Shown piece after piece: positions 54,781 to 64,000 of a stretch of DNA of 64,000 nucleotides. The translations under genes and the position numbers were made by a program. Every line of letters starts with the position of its first letter. Within the stretch, counting starts at the first letter, position 1. Source of the stretch: Methylobacterium pseudosasicola (GTDB lineage Bacteria; Pseudomonadota; Alphaproteobacteria; Rhizobiales; Beijerinckiaceae); contig NZ_FOTK01000008.1 of NCBI RefSeq assembly GCF_900114535.1, forward strand, positions 62,001 to 126,000. Reading direction: 5' to 3'. Below the pieces are notes generated by a model. That model was not told where the DNA came from. It worked only from the letters and a program-made list of their open reading frames with translations, and searched no databases.

Positions 54781-55113
54781 TCAGGCGCCCGCTTTCGACG
54801 GCTTCCAGATGTCGGCGGCGGCCTCGGCGGCGGCGCTGAGGGCGGCGTGCAGTTCCGGATCGGCATCGCGCGCGCCGGTTCGGATCGCGCGGACCAGATC
54901 GCCCAGCGCATCACCGCCCGCGCTGCCCAGAAGCCGCGCGCTGGTCTCGCCGAGCCTTTCCGCCTGGACGATCTCGCGGGCGGCAATGCCGATGGCGTTG
55001 GCGACCATCAGGGCGACGTAGCGGGGCCGGCCGGTCAGGCCCGGCACGACTTCTTCCGTGAGCGCCCGGCGGGCGGCGTCGAGGAGGGCGGCGCCGAAGG
55101 GTTCGTCCTGCAT
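54781..55113 (-). CDS. DUF6285 small protein, LvaB-like partner of the kinase
   Basis: A 110-residue helical protein (PFGAALLDAARRALTEEVVPGL, ALMVANAIGIAAREIVQAERLG) of the DUF6285 type, nearly always found beside an APH-like kinase. Its size and position match LvaB of P. putida, a small protein needed with the kinase LvaA for 4-hydroxyacyl-CoA phosphorylation. The ATG lies two bases after the kinase stop, so the two are coupled and probably form a complex. The identity of function is inferred from context. Confidence 0.78.
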   Translation of the reverse strand: MQDEPFGAALLDAARRALTEEVVPGLTGRPRYVALMVANAIGIAAREIVQAERLGETSARLLGSAGGDALGDLVRAIRTGARDADPELHAALSAAAEAAADIWKPSKAGA

Positions 55114-55115
55114 GC

Positions 55116-56126
55116 TCAGCTCCAGCTTTCCAGGGCGGTGGCCCGCAGGATCGTGCGCTCCAGCTCCGGCACCATCCGGCCGGTGAGCGCCAGCTCCAGG
55201 GAGAATTCCCGGCCCGAGACGTGGCGGGCACCCTGCTCTAGGGCGATCACCGCCCAGCGCAGATGCGCCATCACCTCCCAATAGGCGACGCTCGCGGGGT
55301 CGATGCTGCGGCCGCTCTCCTGCGTGTAGCCCCGGTAGAACGCCGCCCGGGAGCCGATCCCGCCGGCCTCCAGATCCGGGCGCCCGAAGCGCCAGCAGGC
55401 GGCGCAGAACCAGCCGAGATCCTGCGCGGGGTCGCCCCAGCCGGCAAATTCCCAGTCGAGAATCGCGGTGAGCCCGGATTCGTCGACCATGTAATTGCCG
55501 GTGCGAAAATCCCGGTGCACCAGGGCCGGCGCCAGGCAGTCCGGCGCCCGGACCTCGCCCCAGCGCAGCCCCCACTCGATCGCCGGCCGCTTGGCGCCGA
55601 TCCCGTCGAGGCTGGCGCGCAGCCGGGCAATCTCGGCGAGCGCCGGCTGCTTCTCGGGCGTGCCCATGAAGGCGAGCGCAGGGGGCGGCTCGCGCGGGTC
55701 GAGGGCGCCGTGGATCCGGGCGAGCTCGCGGCCGAGCGTCTCGGCCAGGACCTCCCGGTCGCCGCCCAGGGACAGGTCCTTGGCGATGCGCGGTCCGAGG
55801 CCCACGCCCTTGACGAGGCCCATCAGGGCGAAGGGCGCCCCGAGAACCGCCGGATCGTAGCAGAAGCCAACCGGCTCCGGCACGCGCACCCCCGCCTGCC
55901 ACACGGCCTCAAGGATGCGGAATTCTTCCGCCCGCGACCGGCTCGACGCGATGGTCGCGGCAGCGTCCATCCGGAGCACGAAGGCCCGTTCCGTGTCGCC
56001 GATCCGGCAGCGGACCAGCCGGTTTTCCTGGATCGAGCCGCCGCCCAGCGGGCGGATCTCGTCGATGGCGAGGTCGGGATGGCCGAGAATCCCGGCGATC
56101 CACTCGCGCAGCCGCGCCTGATCCAT
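55116..56126 (-). CDS. APH-family phosphotransferase, LvaA-like 4-hydroxyacyl-CoA kinase proposed
   Basis: A 336-residue aminoglycoside-phosphotransferase-fold kinase. It has the nucleotide loop LGGGSIQENRLVRC and the catalytic loop HRDFRTGNYM (H204, D206, N211), with the metal-binding D224 in LDWEFAGWGDP. Its fold is that of the kinase half of ACAD10/11 and of LvaA, which phosphorylate the 4-hydroxyl of acyl-CoAs. An antibiotic-resistance role is unlikely given the neighbours: a DUF6285 protein downstream, SDR and thiolase upstream, and a nearby acyl-CoA dehydrogenase. Start ATG gives MDQARLREW. Confidence 0.85.
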   Translation of the reverse strand: MDQARLREWIAGILGHPDLAIDEIRPLGGGSIQENRLVRCRIGDTERAFVLRMDAAATIASSRSRAEEFRILEAVWQAGVRVPEPVGFCYDPAVLGAPFALMGLVKGVGLGPRIAKDLSLGGDREVLAETLGRELARIHGALDPREPPPALAFMGTPEKQPALAEIARLRASLDGIGAKRPAIEWGLRWGEVRAPDCLAPALVHRDFRTGNYMVDESGLTAILDWEFAGWGDPAQDLGWFCAACWRFGRPDLEAGGIGSRAAFYRGYTQESGRSIDPASVAYWEVMAHLRWAVIALEQGARHVSGREFSLELALTGRMVPELERTILRATALESWS

Positions 56127-56129
56127 CAG

Positions 56130-56897
56130 CTAAAGCCCCGACACGAGGTGGCCGCCATCGACCGCGACGACGCTGCCGGTCATGTACGAGCCGGCCTCCG
56201 ATGCCAGCAGCAGGAGCGGCCCGTCGAGTTCGGACGCTTCGCCGAGCCGGCGCTGCGGCACGCGCTTGATCAGCGCCTTGCCGGGCTCGGACTCGAAGAA
56301 CGTGTCGTTCAGCTCGGTGGCGATATAGCCGGGCGCGAGCGCATTCACCCGGATCCCGTGGCGCGCCCATTCCAGCGCCAGGCTCTTGGTGAGCTGCACC
56401 ACCCCGGCCTTGGACGCGGCGTAGGGCGCCAGCCCGCCCGTGACCCGCAGGCCCAAGATCGACGCGATGTTGACGATGCTGCCGCCAGTACCGTGCCGGA
56501 CCATGCGCCGGCCGGTCGCCTGCGCCACCAGCCAGACGCCCTTCAGGTTCGTGTCGAGCACGAAATCCCAGTCGCTCTCATTCAGGTCGAGGGCCGGCTT
56601 CGTGGCGCTGACGCCGGCATTGTTGACCAGAACCGAAACGGGGCCGAACCGCGCCTCGGCGGCCTCGAGCGCCCGCTCGACGCTCGCGGCATCGGTCACG
56701 TCCATGACGACCGCCTCGGCCTCGCCGCCCTCGGCTTCCACCCGGGCGACGGTCTCGGAGAGGGCATCGGCGCGGCGGGCGCCGAGCGACAGGCGGGCGC
56801 CGGCCTTGGCCAGCGTGCCGGCGAAGTGGCGGCCGAGGCCGCTCGACGCGCCGGTGACCAGCACGTGCCGGCCGGTGAGATCGAACAGGCCGGCCAT
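56130..56897 (-). CDS. SDR-family oxidoreductase, LvaD-like role proposed
   Basis: A 255-residue classical short-chain dehydrogenase: TGASSGLG at 15-22, NNAG at 92-95, S146, and Y159-x3-K163, followed by the PGYIATELND loop. All catalytic residues are present. In the lva pathway the equivalent enzyme interconverts 4-oxo- and 4-hydroxyacyl-CoA; a 3-hydroxyacyl-CoA dehydrogenase role is the alternative. It starts one base after the thiolase stop and ends three bases before the kinase ATG, so thiolase, SDR, kinase and DUF6285 are tightly linked. Confidence 0.88.
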   Translation of the reverse strand: MAGLFDLTGRHVLVTGASSGLGRHFAGTLAKAGARLSLGARRADALSETVARVEAEGGEAEAVVMDVTDAASVERALEAAEARFGPVSVLVNNAGVSATKPALDLNESDWDFVLDTNLKGVWLVAQATGRRMVRHGTGGSIVNIASILGLRVTGGLAPYAASKAGVVQLTKSLALEWARHGIRVNALAPGYIATELNDTFFESEPGKALIKRVPQRRLGEASELDGPLLLLASEAGSYMTGSVVAVDGGHLVSGL

Positions 56898-56898
56898 C

Positions 56899-58077
<1,179 letters not shown>

Positions 58078-58186
58078 TTTTTTTGGACCTTTCCCTCACC
58101 TTGGACGGTCACCGATCTACGCAGTCGCAGAGGCGGCTTTCAGACTTCATTACCGGCGGCGTAGACAACCGATCATCCCACCCGCG

Positions 58187-58296
58187 CCCTCATCCTGAGG
58201 CGCCCGCGTCAGCGGGCCTCGAAGGAGCCCTCCAGCCGGCCGCGCGATCTCTGGAGGCCTCCTTCGAGGCGGCTTCGCCGCACCTCAGGATGAGGG
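58187..58296. repeat. Palindromic intergenic repeat, family A, copy 2
   Basis: A 110-base nested palindrome matching 18432-18546. The outer arms 58187-58203 and 58280-58296 have one mismatch; the inner arms 58216-58235 and 58251-58270 have one mismatch. The loop and the parts between inner and outer arms differ from copy 1, while the arms are almost identical. It lies between the acyl-CoA dehydrogenase and thiolase genes. Confidence 0.9.
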
Positions 58297-58336
58297 GGTG
58301 GGTTGGACGTTCATTTCACGGAAGAAATCACGTCGG

Positions 58337-59542
58337 TCACCCCTCGACACCCCAAGTCCAAAACGAATCGCCCTCGGCCTCAAGATTGCGGTTGAGCACC
58401 ATCTTGTGAACCTCGTCGGCCCCGTCCACCAGTCGGGCCTGCCTTGCGTAGCGGTAGATCCATTCCAGCGGCGTGTCGGTGGAATAGCCCCGGGCACCGT
58501 TGATCTGGATCGCGATGTCGGCTGCCGCATGGATCAAGTTGGCCACGTGGACCTTGGCCATCGAGACCTCCTTGCGGGCGAAGCTACCCTGGTCCAGCGC
58601 CCAGGCGGCCTTCATGACCAGCAGCCGGCCGATCTCGATCCGCATGGCGAGGTCGCCGAGCATGAGCTGGATGCTCTCGCGGTCGGCGAGGCGGATGCCG
58701 AACCCATGGCGCTCGGCCGCGTAGGCCCGGGCGATCTCGACGCAGCGCTTCGACAGGCCGAGCCAGCGCATGCAATGGGTCAGCCGGGCCGGGCCGAGGC
58801 GGATCTGGGTCAGCTTCAGGCCGTCGCCCTCGTTCATCAGGACGTTCTCGGCCGGGATCTCCAATCCGTCGAAGAGCAATTCGCAGTGACCACCATGCTC
58901 CTCCGGACCCATGATCGGGATCCGGCGCAGGATCTCCCAGCCGGGCTGGTCCTTGTGGAACAGGAAGGCGGTGAGCCCCTTGCGGGCATCGTCGGAGGTG
59001 CGCGCCATCAGGATGAAGTGCGCAGCCTCCTCAGCGCCGGTGATGTACCATTTGCGGCCGGTGACCACGTAGGTGTCGCCCCGCCGCTCGGCCCGGGTCT
59101 GGATCATGCCGGGATCGGAGCCGCCGCCGGGATGCGGCTCGGTCATGGCGAAGGCCGAGCGGACCTCGCCGCGCACGATCGGGGCAAGCCACCGCTCCTT
59201 CTGGGCCGGGGTCGCGACCTTCTCCAGCACCATCATGTTGCCGTCGTCGGGGGCGGCGGAGTTGAACACCACCGGCCCGAAGATCGAGCGGTTCATCGCC
59301 TCGTAGCAGACCGCCATGCCGACCTTGTCGAGCCCGGCCCCGCCGGTCTCGGGCTTGAGCTGGAGGCACCACAGCCCCTCCGCCTTGGCGAGCGCGCGCA
59401 GCCGCGCCAGCTCGGCCAGGCTGATATTGCCATGCGCGTCATAGGCCGACCGATCCGCCTCCACCGGCAGGATCTGCGCGTCCACGAACGCCGCGATCCG
59501 CGCGCGGTACTCTTCGACGCGGCGGGAGATGGTGAAATCCAT
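58337..59542 (-). CDS. Acyl-CoA dehydrogenase-family protein, LvaC/ACAD11-like role proposed
   Basis: A 401-residue flavoprotein of the acyl-CoA dehydrogenase fold. It shows FAMTEPHPGGGSDPGMIQTRAERRGDTYVVTGRKWYITGA (FAD contacts), VANLIHAAADIAIQINGARGYSTDTPLEWIYRYARQARLVDGADEVHKM. The long middle loop and the C-terminal arginine-rich segment resemble the ACAD10/11 group, whose bacterial member LvaC removes phosphate from 4-phosphoacyl-CoA and hydrates the product. An ordinary alpha,beta-dehydrogenase role remains possible. It lies 259 bases upstream of the thiolase gene on the same strand. Confidence 0.9.
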   Translation of the reverse strand: MDFTISRRVEEYRARIAAFVDAQILPVEADRSAYDAHGNISLAELARLRALAKAEGLWCLQLKPETGGAGLDKVGMAVCYEAMNRSIFGPVVFNSAAPDDGNMMVLEKVATPAQKERWLAPIVRGEVRSAFAMTEPHPGGGSDPGMIQTRAERRGDTYVVTGRKWYITGAEEAAHFILMARTSDDARKGLTAFLFHKDQPGWEILRRIPIMGPEEHGGHCELLFDGLEIPAENVLMNEGDGLKLTQIRLGPARLTHCMRWLGLSKRCVEIARAYAAERHGFGIRLADRESIQLMLGDLAMRIEIGRLLVMKAAWALDQGSFARKEVSMAKVHVANLIHAAADIAIQINGARGYSTDTPLEWIYRYARQARLVDGADEVHKMVLNRNLEAEGDSFWTWGVEG

Positions 59543-59579
59543 GGTCGCGGGCTCCGGTGGATGCCAGTGCGCGGGGAAA

Positions 59580-61538
59580 TTATCGGCGGCCGAACAGCCG
59601 CTCGATGTCGGAGAGCTTCAGCTCGATCGAGGTTGGGCGGCCGTGGTTGCACTGGCCGGAATTGGGCGTCGCCTCCATCTCGCGGAGCAGCGCATTCATC
59701 TCCTCCGGACGCAGGCGCCGCCCGGCGCGGACCGAGCCGTGGCAGCTCATGCGCGAGAGCACCGCATCGAGGCGCCGACCGAGAGGGCCGCCCTCGGTGG
59801 CGGGGGCGCCGCCCTCCTCGTCACCGCTCGCCTCCAGGGCATCGAGGATGTCGGTGACGAGGTCGCGGATCGAGGCGCCGATCAGGGCGGCCGGTACCTC
59901 GCGGACCAGCACGGCGCCGGTCCCGAAGGCCTCGATGGTGAGGCCGAGCCGGTGGAGATCCGGGGCGGCGGCGACGAGGCGCTCGGCGGCGTCGGGGCTC
60001 ATCTCGACCACGTCGGGGATCAACAGGCCCTGGCGGGCGATGCCGCCCCGGGCCCGCTCCGCCTTCATGCGCTCGTAGACGAGGCGCTCATGGGCGGCAT
60101 GCTGGTCGACGATCACGAGGCCGTCCCTTGTCTGGGCCAGGATGTAGGTCTCGTGGATCTGGGCGCGGGCTGCGCCGAGGGGATGATCCACGGCCTCGGC
60201 CGCATCGGCCATCGGGCGGACATCGGCCTGGGGCGGCGCCGCGTCATCCGCCGGGCGCTCGAACAGGGCCTGGGCCGCCTCGCCGAAGCCCTGTGGTTCC
60301 CCGTAGACCGGCTCCGCATGCGCGACGGCCGGCTCGGGGGCCGGCTGCCAGCTCTCCAGCCGGCGATAGCCCGAGGGGGCCGCCACGGAGGGCGTGCCCG
60401 CCGGAAAGAAGCTCGGACGGGCGGACCGGAACAGGCTCGGCGCGGCCGTGCCGGTATGGGTGGCGAGCGCCGGGCCGGCCGGGCGCAGGGCGTCGAGGGT
60501 CCGGCTGGCCCCCGTGGTGGCCGAGCGGGCGCCGCCCCGGCGCAGGGCGTCGTGGATCGCGCTCACCACCAGCGCCCGCACCAGCCCGGGCTCTCGGAAC
60601 CGCACCTCGGTCTTGGCCGGGTGGACGTTGACGTCGACCAGCTCGGGATCGCAGGCGATGGCGAGCCCGAGGACCGGATGGCGGTCGGAGGCCAGGGTAT
60701 CGGCATAGGCGCCGCGCACAGCTCCGAGGAGCAGCCGGTCGCGCACCGGGCGGCCGTTGACCACGAGGTGGATGTAGCCGGCGGCGCCGCGGTGATAGGT
60801 CGGCAACCCGACATGGCCGGTGACGGAGAACCCCTCCCGGGCCAGCGAGACCGGCAGGGCGTTGGCAGCGAAATCTGCGCCCAGCACGGCGGTGAGGCGG
60901 CGGAGTTCGCCCTCCGGGCCGGTCTCTGAGGGCAGCAGCAGCGGCTGGCCGGCATCAGCCCGCAGGGTGAAGCGGATCCCGGGCTGGGCCACGGCGAGCC
61001 GCCGAAGGGTCTCGGCGATGGCGGCGTTCTCGGCCCGGTCGGACTTCAGGAATTTCAGGCGGGCCGGCGTCGCGGCGAACAGCTCGGTGACCTCGATCCG
61101 GGTGCCGCGCTGGGCCGGCGCCGGGCGGACCGGTCCCTTGACGCCGGCCTCGACGGTCAGGCTCGCCCCGGCCTCGGCGCCCTCGGGGCGGGTGGTGATG
61201 GCGAGCCGGGAGACCGCGCCGATCGAGGGCAATGCCTCGCCGCGGAAGCCCAGCGTGTCGATGGCCGAGAGGTCGCCGCCGGGGAGCTTCGAGGTGGCGT
61301 GGCGCTCGACGCAGAGGGCCAGATCCTCCGGGCTCATGCCGCGGCCGTCATCGACCACCCGGATCAGGCGGCGTCCGCCATTCTCCACCACCACATCGAT
61401 GGTGCGGGCCCCGGCATCGATGGCGTTCTCGACCAGCTCCTTCACGGCCGAGGCCGGACGCTCCACCACCTCGCCCGCGGCGATGCGGTCGACGAGGATC
61501 GGGTCCAGGCGGCGGATGACGGGCGGGAGGGCGGACAT
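59580..61538 (-). CDS. mutL: DNA mismatch repair protein MutL
   Basis: An ATPase linking MutS mismatch recognition to strand incision. About 652 residues: GHKL domain motifs VENAIDAGA, DDGRGM, GFRGEALPSI and GTRIEVTELFAATPARLKFL. The C-terminal domain carries DQHAAHERLVYE, the metal-binding endonuclease motif, and QCNHGRPT. This is the nicking type of MutL used by bacteria without MutH. A proline/alanine-rich linker spans about 340-440. The ATG at 61538 was preferred; a GTG three codons upstream is possible. No mutS is nearby. Confidence 0.96.
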   Translation of the reverse strand: MSALPPVIRRLDPILVDRIAAGEVVERPASAVKELVENAIDAGARTIDVVVENGGRRLIRVVDDGRGMSPEDLALCVERHATSKLPGGDLSAIDTLGFRGEALPSIGAVSRLAITTRPEGAEAGASLTVEAGVKGPVRPAPAQRGTRIEVTELFAATPARLKFLKSDRAENAAIAETLRRLAVAQPGIRFTLRADAGQPLLLPSETGPEGELRRLTAVLGADFAANALPVSLAREGFSVTGHVGLPTYHRGAAGYIHLVVNGRPVRDRLLLGAVRGAYADTLASDRHPVLGLAIACDPELVDVNVHPAKTEVRFREPGLVRALVVSAIHDALRRGGARSATTGASRTLDALRPAGPALATHTGTAAPSLFRSARPSFFPAGTPSVAAPSGYRRLESWQPAPEPAVAHAEPVYGEPQGFGEAAQALFERPADDAAPPQADVRPMADAAEAVDHPLGAARAQIHETYILAQTRDGLVIVDQHAAHERLVYERMKAERARGGIARQGLLIPDVVEMSPDAAERLVAAAPDLHRLGLTIEAFGTGAVLVREVPAALIGASIRDLVTDILDALEASGDEEGGAPATEGGPLGRRLDAVLSRMSCHGSVRAGRRLRPEEMNALLREMEATPNSGQCNHGRPTSIELKLSDIERLFGRR

Positions 61539-61596
61539 CCGGGCCACGATAGCCCGGGGGCGGCGGCGCTCCTAGAGCCTCGGGCCGCTGCGGCGC

Positions 61597-61950
61597 TCAG
61601 GCGCGACGGCTGGACCCACCGAGCGAGATCCGGCTGCCTGCAGGCCGGGCGCCGTGGCTCGGCGCCTTGTAGGGCCGGCGGGAGGCATCGTAGAGGGCGT
61701 TGCCGACCAGCCCGGCGGTGCGGCGCAGGATCGCGCCGTCGCAGGTGGCGGCGACGCGCACGCCGATCTCGTGGGTGTGGCTGCGGCCGTAGAGCCAGAC
61801 GGCGAGGCGCGCCCGGGTCGCCTCCGGGATGCCGTCGAGGATGTAGGACGCGGTATCGGCGTCGGCCTTGATCAGGCGGCCGACGGTTTCAGGCGGAATC
61901 GGGCAATCCACCGCGGGATCGTCGATGCTCAGCGGCTGGGTGTTCGTCAT
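61597..61950 (-). CDS. Hypothetical protein
   Basis: Not recognised. 117 residues, no signal peptide or membrane segment. The core ETVGRLIKADADTASYILDG, then IPEATRARLAVWLYGRSHTHEIGVRVAATCD, looks like a compact helical domain, and the C-terminus is basic (SRISLGGSSRRA). The ATG at 61950 has AGG about ten bases upstream. It lies between mutL and livM on the same strand with separate gaps of about 60-90 bases, and codon use is typical, so it is probably real. Confidence 0.65.
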   Translation of the reverse strand: MTNTQPLSIDDPAVDCPIPPETVGRLIKADADTASYILDGIPEATRARLAVWLYGRSHTHEIGVRVAATCDGAILRRTAGLVGNALYDASRRPYKAPSHGARPAGSRISLGGSSRRA

Positions 61951-62040
61951 GGTCAAACCTGTCAGCCTGGGAACCGCAGGTTGAGCGGGCTTGGTTAACG
62001 AAGGGTCAACGATCCGGGCCGCGCAAGGCGCGGCAGCCTG

Positions 62041-63027
62041 TCACAGCGGCTTGCGGATCAGCTTGGCCACGAGCCCGATGATGCCCTCGCGGAACAGCAG
62101 TACGCAGAGCACGAACACGCAGCCCTGGATGATCGTCACCCAGGCGCCGAACTGCGCCAGGTAGGTCTCCATGGTGACGATCACCAGCGCGCCGACGATC
62201 GGCCCGAACACCGTGCCCATGCCGCCCACCAGCGTCATCAGCACCACCTCGCCCGACATCGACCAATGGACGTCGGTGAGTGAGGCGAGCTGGAACACGA
62301 TCGCCTTGGTCGAGCCGGCGAGCCCGGCCAGCGTCGCCGAGAGGACGAAGACCGCGAGCTTGTACTGGTTGGCCCGGTAACCCAGCGAGATCGCCCGAGG
62401 CTCGTTGTCCCGGATCGCCTTGAGCACCTGACCGAAGGGCGAGTGGATGATCCGGTAGATCAGCAGCATCCCGGCCATGAAGACCACGCAGACGACGGCG
62501 TACATCGCCCGGTCGTCGGCGAGGCTGAACACGCCGAACAGGTTGCCCCGCGGCACCGCCTGGATGCCGTCCTCGCCGCCGGTGAACTTGGCCTGCAGCG
62601 AGAAGAAGAATGCCATCTGGGCGAGCGCCAGGGTGATCATCGAGAAGTAGATGCCCTGCCGGCGGATCGCCAGCGACCCGAAGATCAGCCCCAGCACGGC
62701 CGCCGTGGCGGTACCCGACAGGATCGCCAATTCCGGCGTGAAGCCGAGATGCTTGGCCGTGTAGGCGCAGAGATAGCTCGCCATGCCGAAATAGGCGGCG
62801 TGGCCGAAGGAGAGCAGGCCGCCGTAGCCGAGCAGCAGGTTGAAGGCGAGGGCGAACAGCGCGAAGCACAGCACCTTCATCAGGTAGACGGGATAGAGCA
62901 CCAGCGGCGCCGCGATCAGCAGCAGAGCGATGCCGACGAAGATCATCCGGTGCAGCGCCTTGTCGTCGCGGCGCGTCGGCAGCGCGGCGGCGATCGGTGC
63001 GACGTCGATGGCGGCGGTGTCGGCCAT
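62041..63027 (-). CDS. livM: Branched-chain amino acid-type ABC transporter permease LivM
   Basis: A 328-residue inner-membrane permease of the LivM type with about nine or ten helices. Typical segments are FALAFNLLLGYGGLLSFGHAAYFGMASYL, PFGQVLKAIRDNEPRAISLGY (coupling to the ATPase) and GGMGTVFGPIVGALVIV. It pairs with LivH, encoded 23 bases upstream. The ligand may be leucine/isoleucine/valine or another amide or amino acid, since the family is broad. The livG/livF ATPase genes do not follow, unlike in the common order. Confidence 0.92.
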   Translation of the reverse strand: MADTAAIDVAPIAAALPTRRDDKALHRMIFVGIALLLIAAPLVLYPVYLMKVLCFALFALAFNLLLGYGGLLSFGHAAYFGMASYLCAYTAKHLGFTPELAILSGTATAAVLGLIFGSLAIRRQGIYFSMITLALAQMAFFFSLQAKFTGGEDGIQAVPRGNLFGVFSLADDRAMYAVVCVVFMAGMLLIYRIIHSPFGQVLKAIRDNEPRAISLGYRANQYKLAVFVLSATLAGLAGSTKAIVFQLASLTDVHWSMSGEVVLMTLVGGMGTVFGPIVGALVIVTMETYLAQFGAWVTIIQGCVFVLCVLLFREGIIGLVAKLIRKPL

Positions 63028-63050
63028 GGGATTCGTCCCTCAGATCGTGA

Positions 63051-63938
63051 TCAGGCCGTGCGCCCGAACAGGCCGGCGGGTTTGACGAGCAGCACCAGCA
63101 CCATGATCACGAAGATCACGGTGGCCGAGGCCTCCGGGTAGAACACCTTGGTCAGGCCCTCGACCAGGCCCAGCGCGAAGCCGGTGATCACCGAGCCGAT
63201 GATCGAGCCCATGCCGCCAATCACCACCACGGCGAAGACCACGATGATGATGTCGGCGCCCATATTCGGGTTCACCGAGTAGATCGGAGCCGCGAGCACG
63301 CCGGCGAAGCCCGCGAGCGCCACGCCGAACCCGTAGGTCAGGGTCAGGAACAGCGGCACGTTCACGCCAAAGGCCTGGACCAGGGTTGGGTTCTCGGTGG
63401 CGGCGCGCAGATACGCGCCGAGCTTGGTCTTCTCGATGACGAGCCAGGTGGCGATGCAGACGGTAAGCGAGGCCACCACCACCCAGGCCCGGTAGTTCGG
63501 CAGGAACATGAAGGGCAGGCGCTGGCCGCCCGACAGCTCCGCCGGGATCGCGTAGGGGAGCCCGGAGACGCCGTACTGGTTGCGGAACAGGCCCTGGATG
63601 ATCAGCGCGAGCCCAAAGGTCAGGAGCAGGCCGTAGAGATGGTCGAGCTTGTAGAGCCGGGCGATCAGCACCCGCTCCAGCACGATTCCGAACACCCCCA
63701 CCACCAGCGGCGCCAAGCCCAGCGCCCACCAGTAGCCGAGCCCGACATAGGTCAGCAGCATCCAGGCCACGAACGCGCCCATCATGTAGAGCGCGCCATG
63801 GGCGAAGTTGATGATGTTCAGGAGGCCGAAGATGATCGCGAGCCCGAGCGACAGGATCGCGTAGAACGAGCCGTTGATCAGGCCGAGCAGCAACTGCCCG
63901 AACAGCGCCTGGGTCGGCACACCGAAGATGGTCGTCAT
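63051..63938 (-). CDS. livH: Branched-chain amino acid-type ABC transporter permease LivH
   Basis: A 295-residue permease: LLLGLINGSFYAILSLGLAIIFGLLNIINFAHGALYM is the LivH hallmark, and TKLGAYLRAATENPTLVQAFGVNV and VVVIGGMGSIIGSVITGFALGLVEGL follow. It forms the heterodimeric channel with LivM. The ATG is 28 bases downstream of the stop of a probable substrate-binding protein gene, giving the order binding protein-livH-livM. Confidence 0.93.
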   Translation of the reverse strand: MTTIFGVPTQALFGQLLLGLINGSFYAILSLGLAIIFGLLNIINFAHGALYMMGAFVAWMLLTYVGLGYWWALGLAPLVVGVFGIVLERVLIARLYKLDHLYGLLLTFGLALIIQGLFRNQYGVSGLPYAIPAELSGGQRLPFMFLPNYRAWVVVASLTVCIATWLVIEKTKLGAYLRAATENPTLVQAFGVNVPLFLTLTYGFGVALAGFAGVLAAPIYSVNPNMGADIIIVVFAVVVIGGMGSIIGSVITGFALGLVEGLTKVFYPEASATVIFVIMVLVLLVKPAGLFGRTA

Positions 63939-63966
63939 GGCCGTTCTCCGCGCCCCGAACGCACCG

Positions 63967-64000
63967 TCAGCCCTTCACGAGGGGGCAATTGCCCTCGTTA
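63967..64000 (-). CDS. C-terminal end of a probable ABC substrate-binding protein (cut by window edge)
   Basis: Only the last ten codons are visible (NEGNCPLVKG, then TGA at 63969-63967). Ending in a cysteine-containing short tail 28 bases before livH fits a LivK-type periplasmic binding protein. The call rests mainly on gene context. Confidence 0.4.
   Translation of the reverse strand, partial: NEGNCPLVKG

Noticed and set aside
55116..56126. Aminoglycoside resistance phosphotransferase
   Set aside because: The fold matches, but the DUF6285 partner and acyl-CoA neighbours point to a metabolic kinase.

Overview
The window is chromosomal DNA of a high-GC alphaproteobacterium of the order Hyphomicrobiales (Rhizobiales), most likely Methylobacterium or a close relative. 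This rests on about 70% GC, frequent GTG starts, the gene order rplU-rpmA-GNAT-obgE-proB-proA-nadD-rsfS-rlmH-envC-ctpA-rppH, a MucR-type regulator, the 180-kDa class of NAD-glutamate dehydrogenase, a phasin, and a textbook EcfG (general stress) promoter in front of a CsbD-like gene. I see no phage, plasmid, insertion sequence, CRISPR array, rRNA or tRNA.

Layout. 1-3.5 kb (minus strand): alkB (cut by the window edge), gpmA, dapB, then the iron-storage pair bfr and bfd, then a solitary ruvA. 3.7-5.7 kb: a YceI protein, an N-carbamoyl-D-amino-acid hydrolase and a small exported protein. 5.7-17.7 kb (plus strand): the conserved ribosome/proline/NAD/cell-envelope block from rplU to rppH. 17.7-24.3 kb: small membrane and periplasmic proteins, a receiver-only response regulator, a WD40 protein and an O-antigen-ligase-like protein. 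24.4-29.9 kb: rsmB-like, panE, guaB and a DUF3313 lipoprotein. 30.1-35.4 kb: three MFS exporters, DoxX and a MarR regulator. 35.5-40.4 kb: the large glutamate dehydrogenase. 40.6-43.6 kb: an MFS exporter under a LacI regulator with a clear operator, then MucR. 43.9-47.5 kb: an outer-membrane beta-barrel protein, an odd SDR, tadA, and the stress genes CsbD and DUF1328. 47.7-51 kb: an RluB-type pseudouridine synthase with a long RGG tail, rsmD, a cupin and an XRE regulator. 51.4-59.5 kb: a hydrolase-phasin pair and an acyl-CoA gene cluster. 59.6-64 kb: mutL, a small unknown, and livM/livH with the end of a probable substrate-binding protein.

The most interesting part is 53.1-59.5 kb. An acyl-CoA synthetase, a DUF6285 small protein, an aminoglycoside-phosphotransferase-like kinase, an SDR, a thiolase and an acyl-CoA dehydrogenase homologue together match, role by role, the levulinate / 4-hydroxyacyl-CoA pathway (lvaABCDE) known from Pseudomonas putida. 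In that pathway a 4-hydroxyacyl-CoA is phosphorylated, loses phosphate and is isomerised to a beta-oxidation intermediate. The phasin and alpha/beta hydrolase next door hint at a link to polyesters or lactones.

Three families of palindromic intergenic repeats (five copies) sit between genes. Several perfect inverted repeats are good operator candidates: for LacI at 41.88 kb, upstream of the carbamoylase at 4.37 kb, and upstream of bfr and bfd. All functional calls come from reading the translated sequence and motifs; no database search was run.
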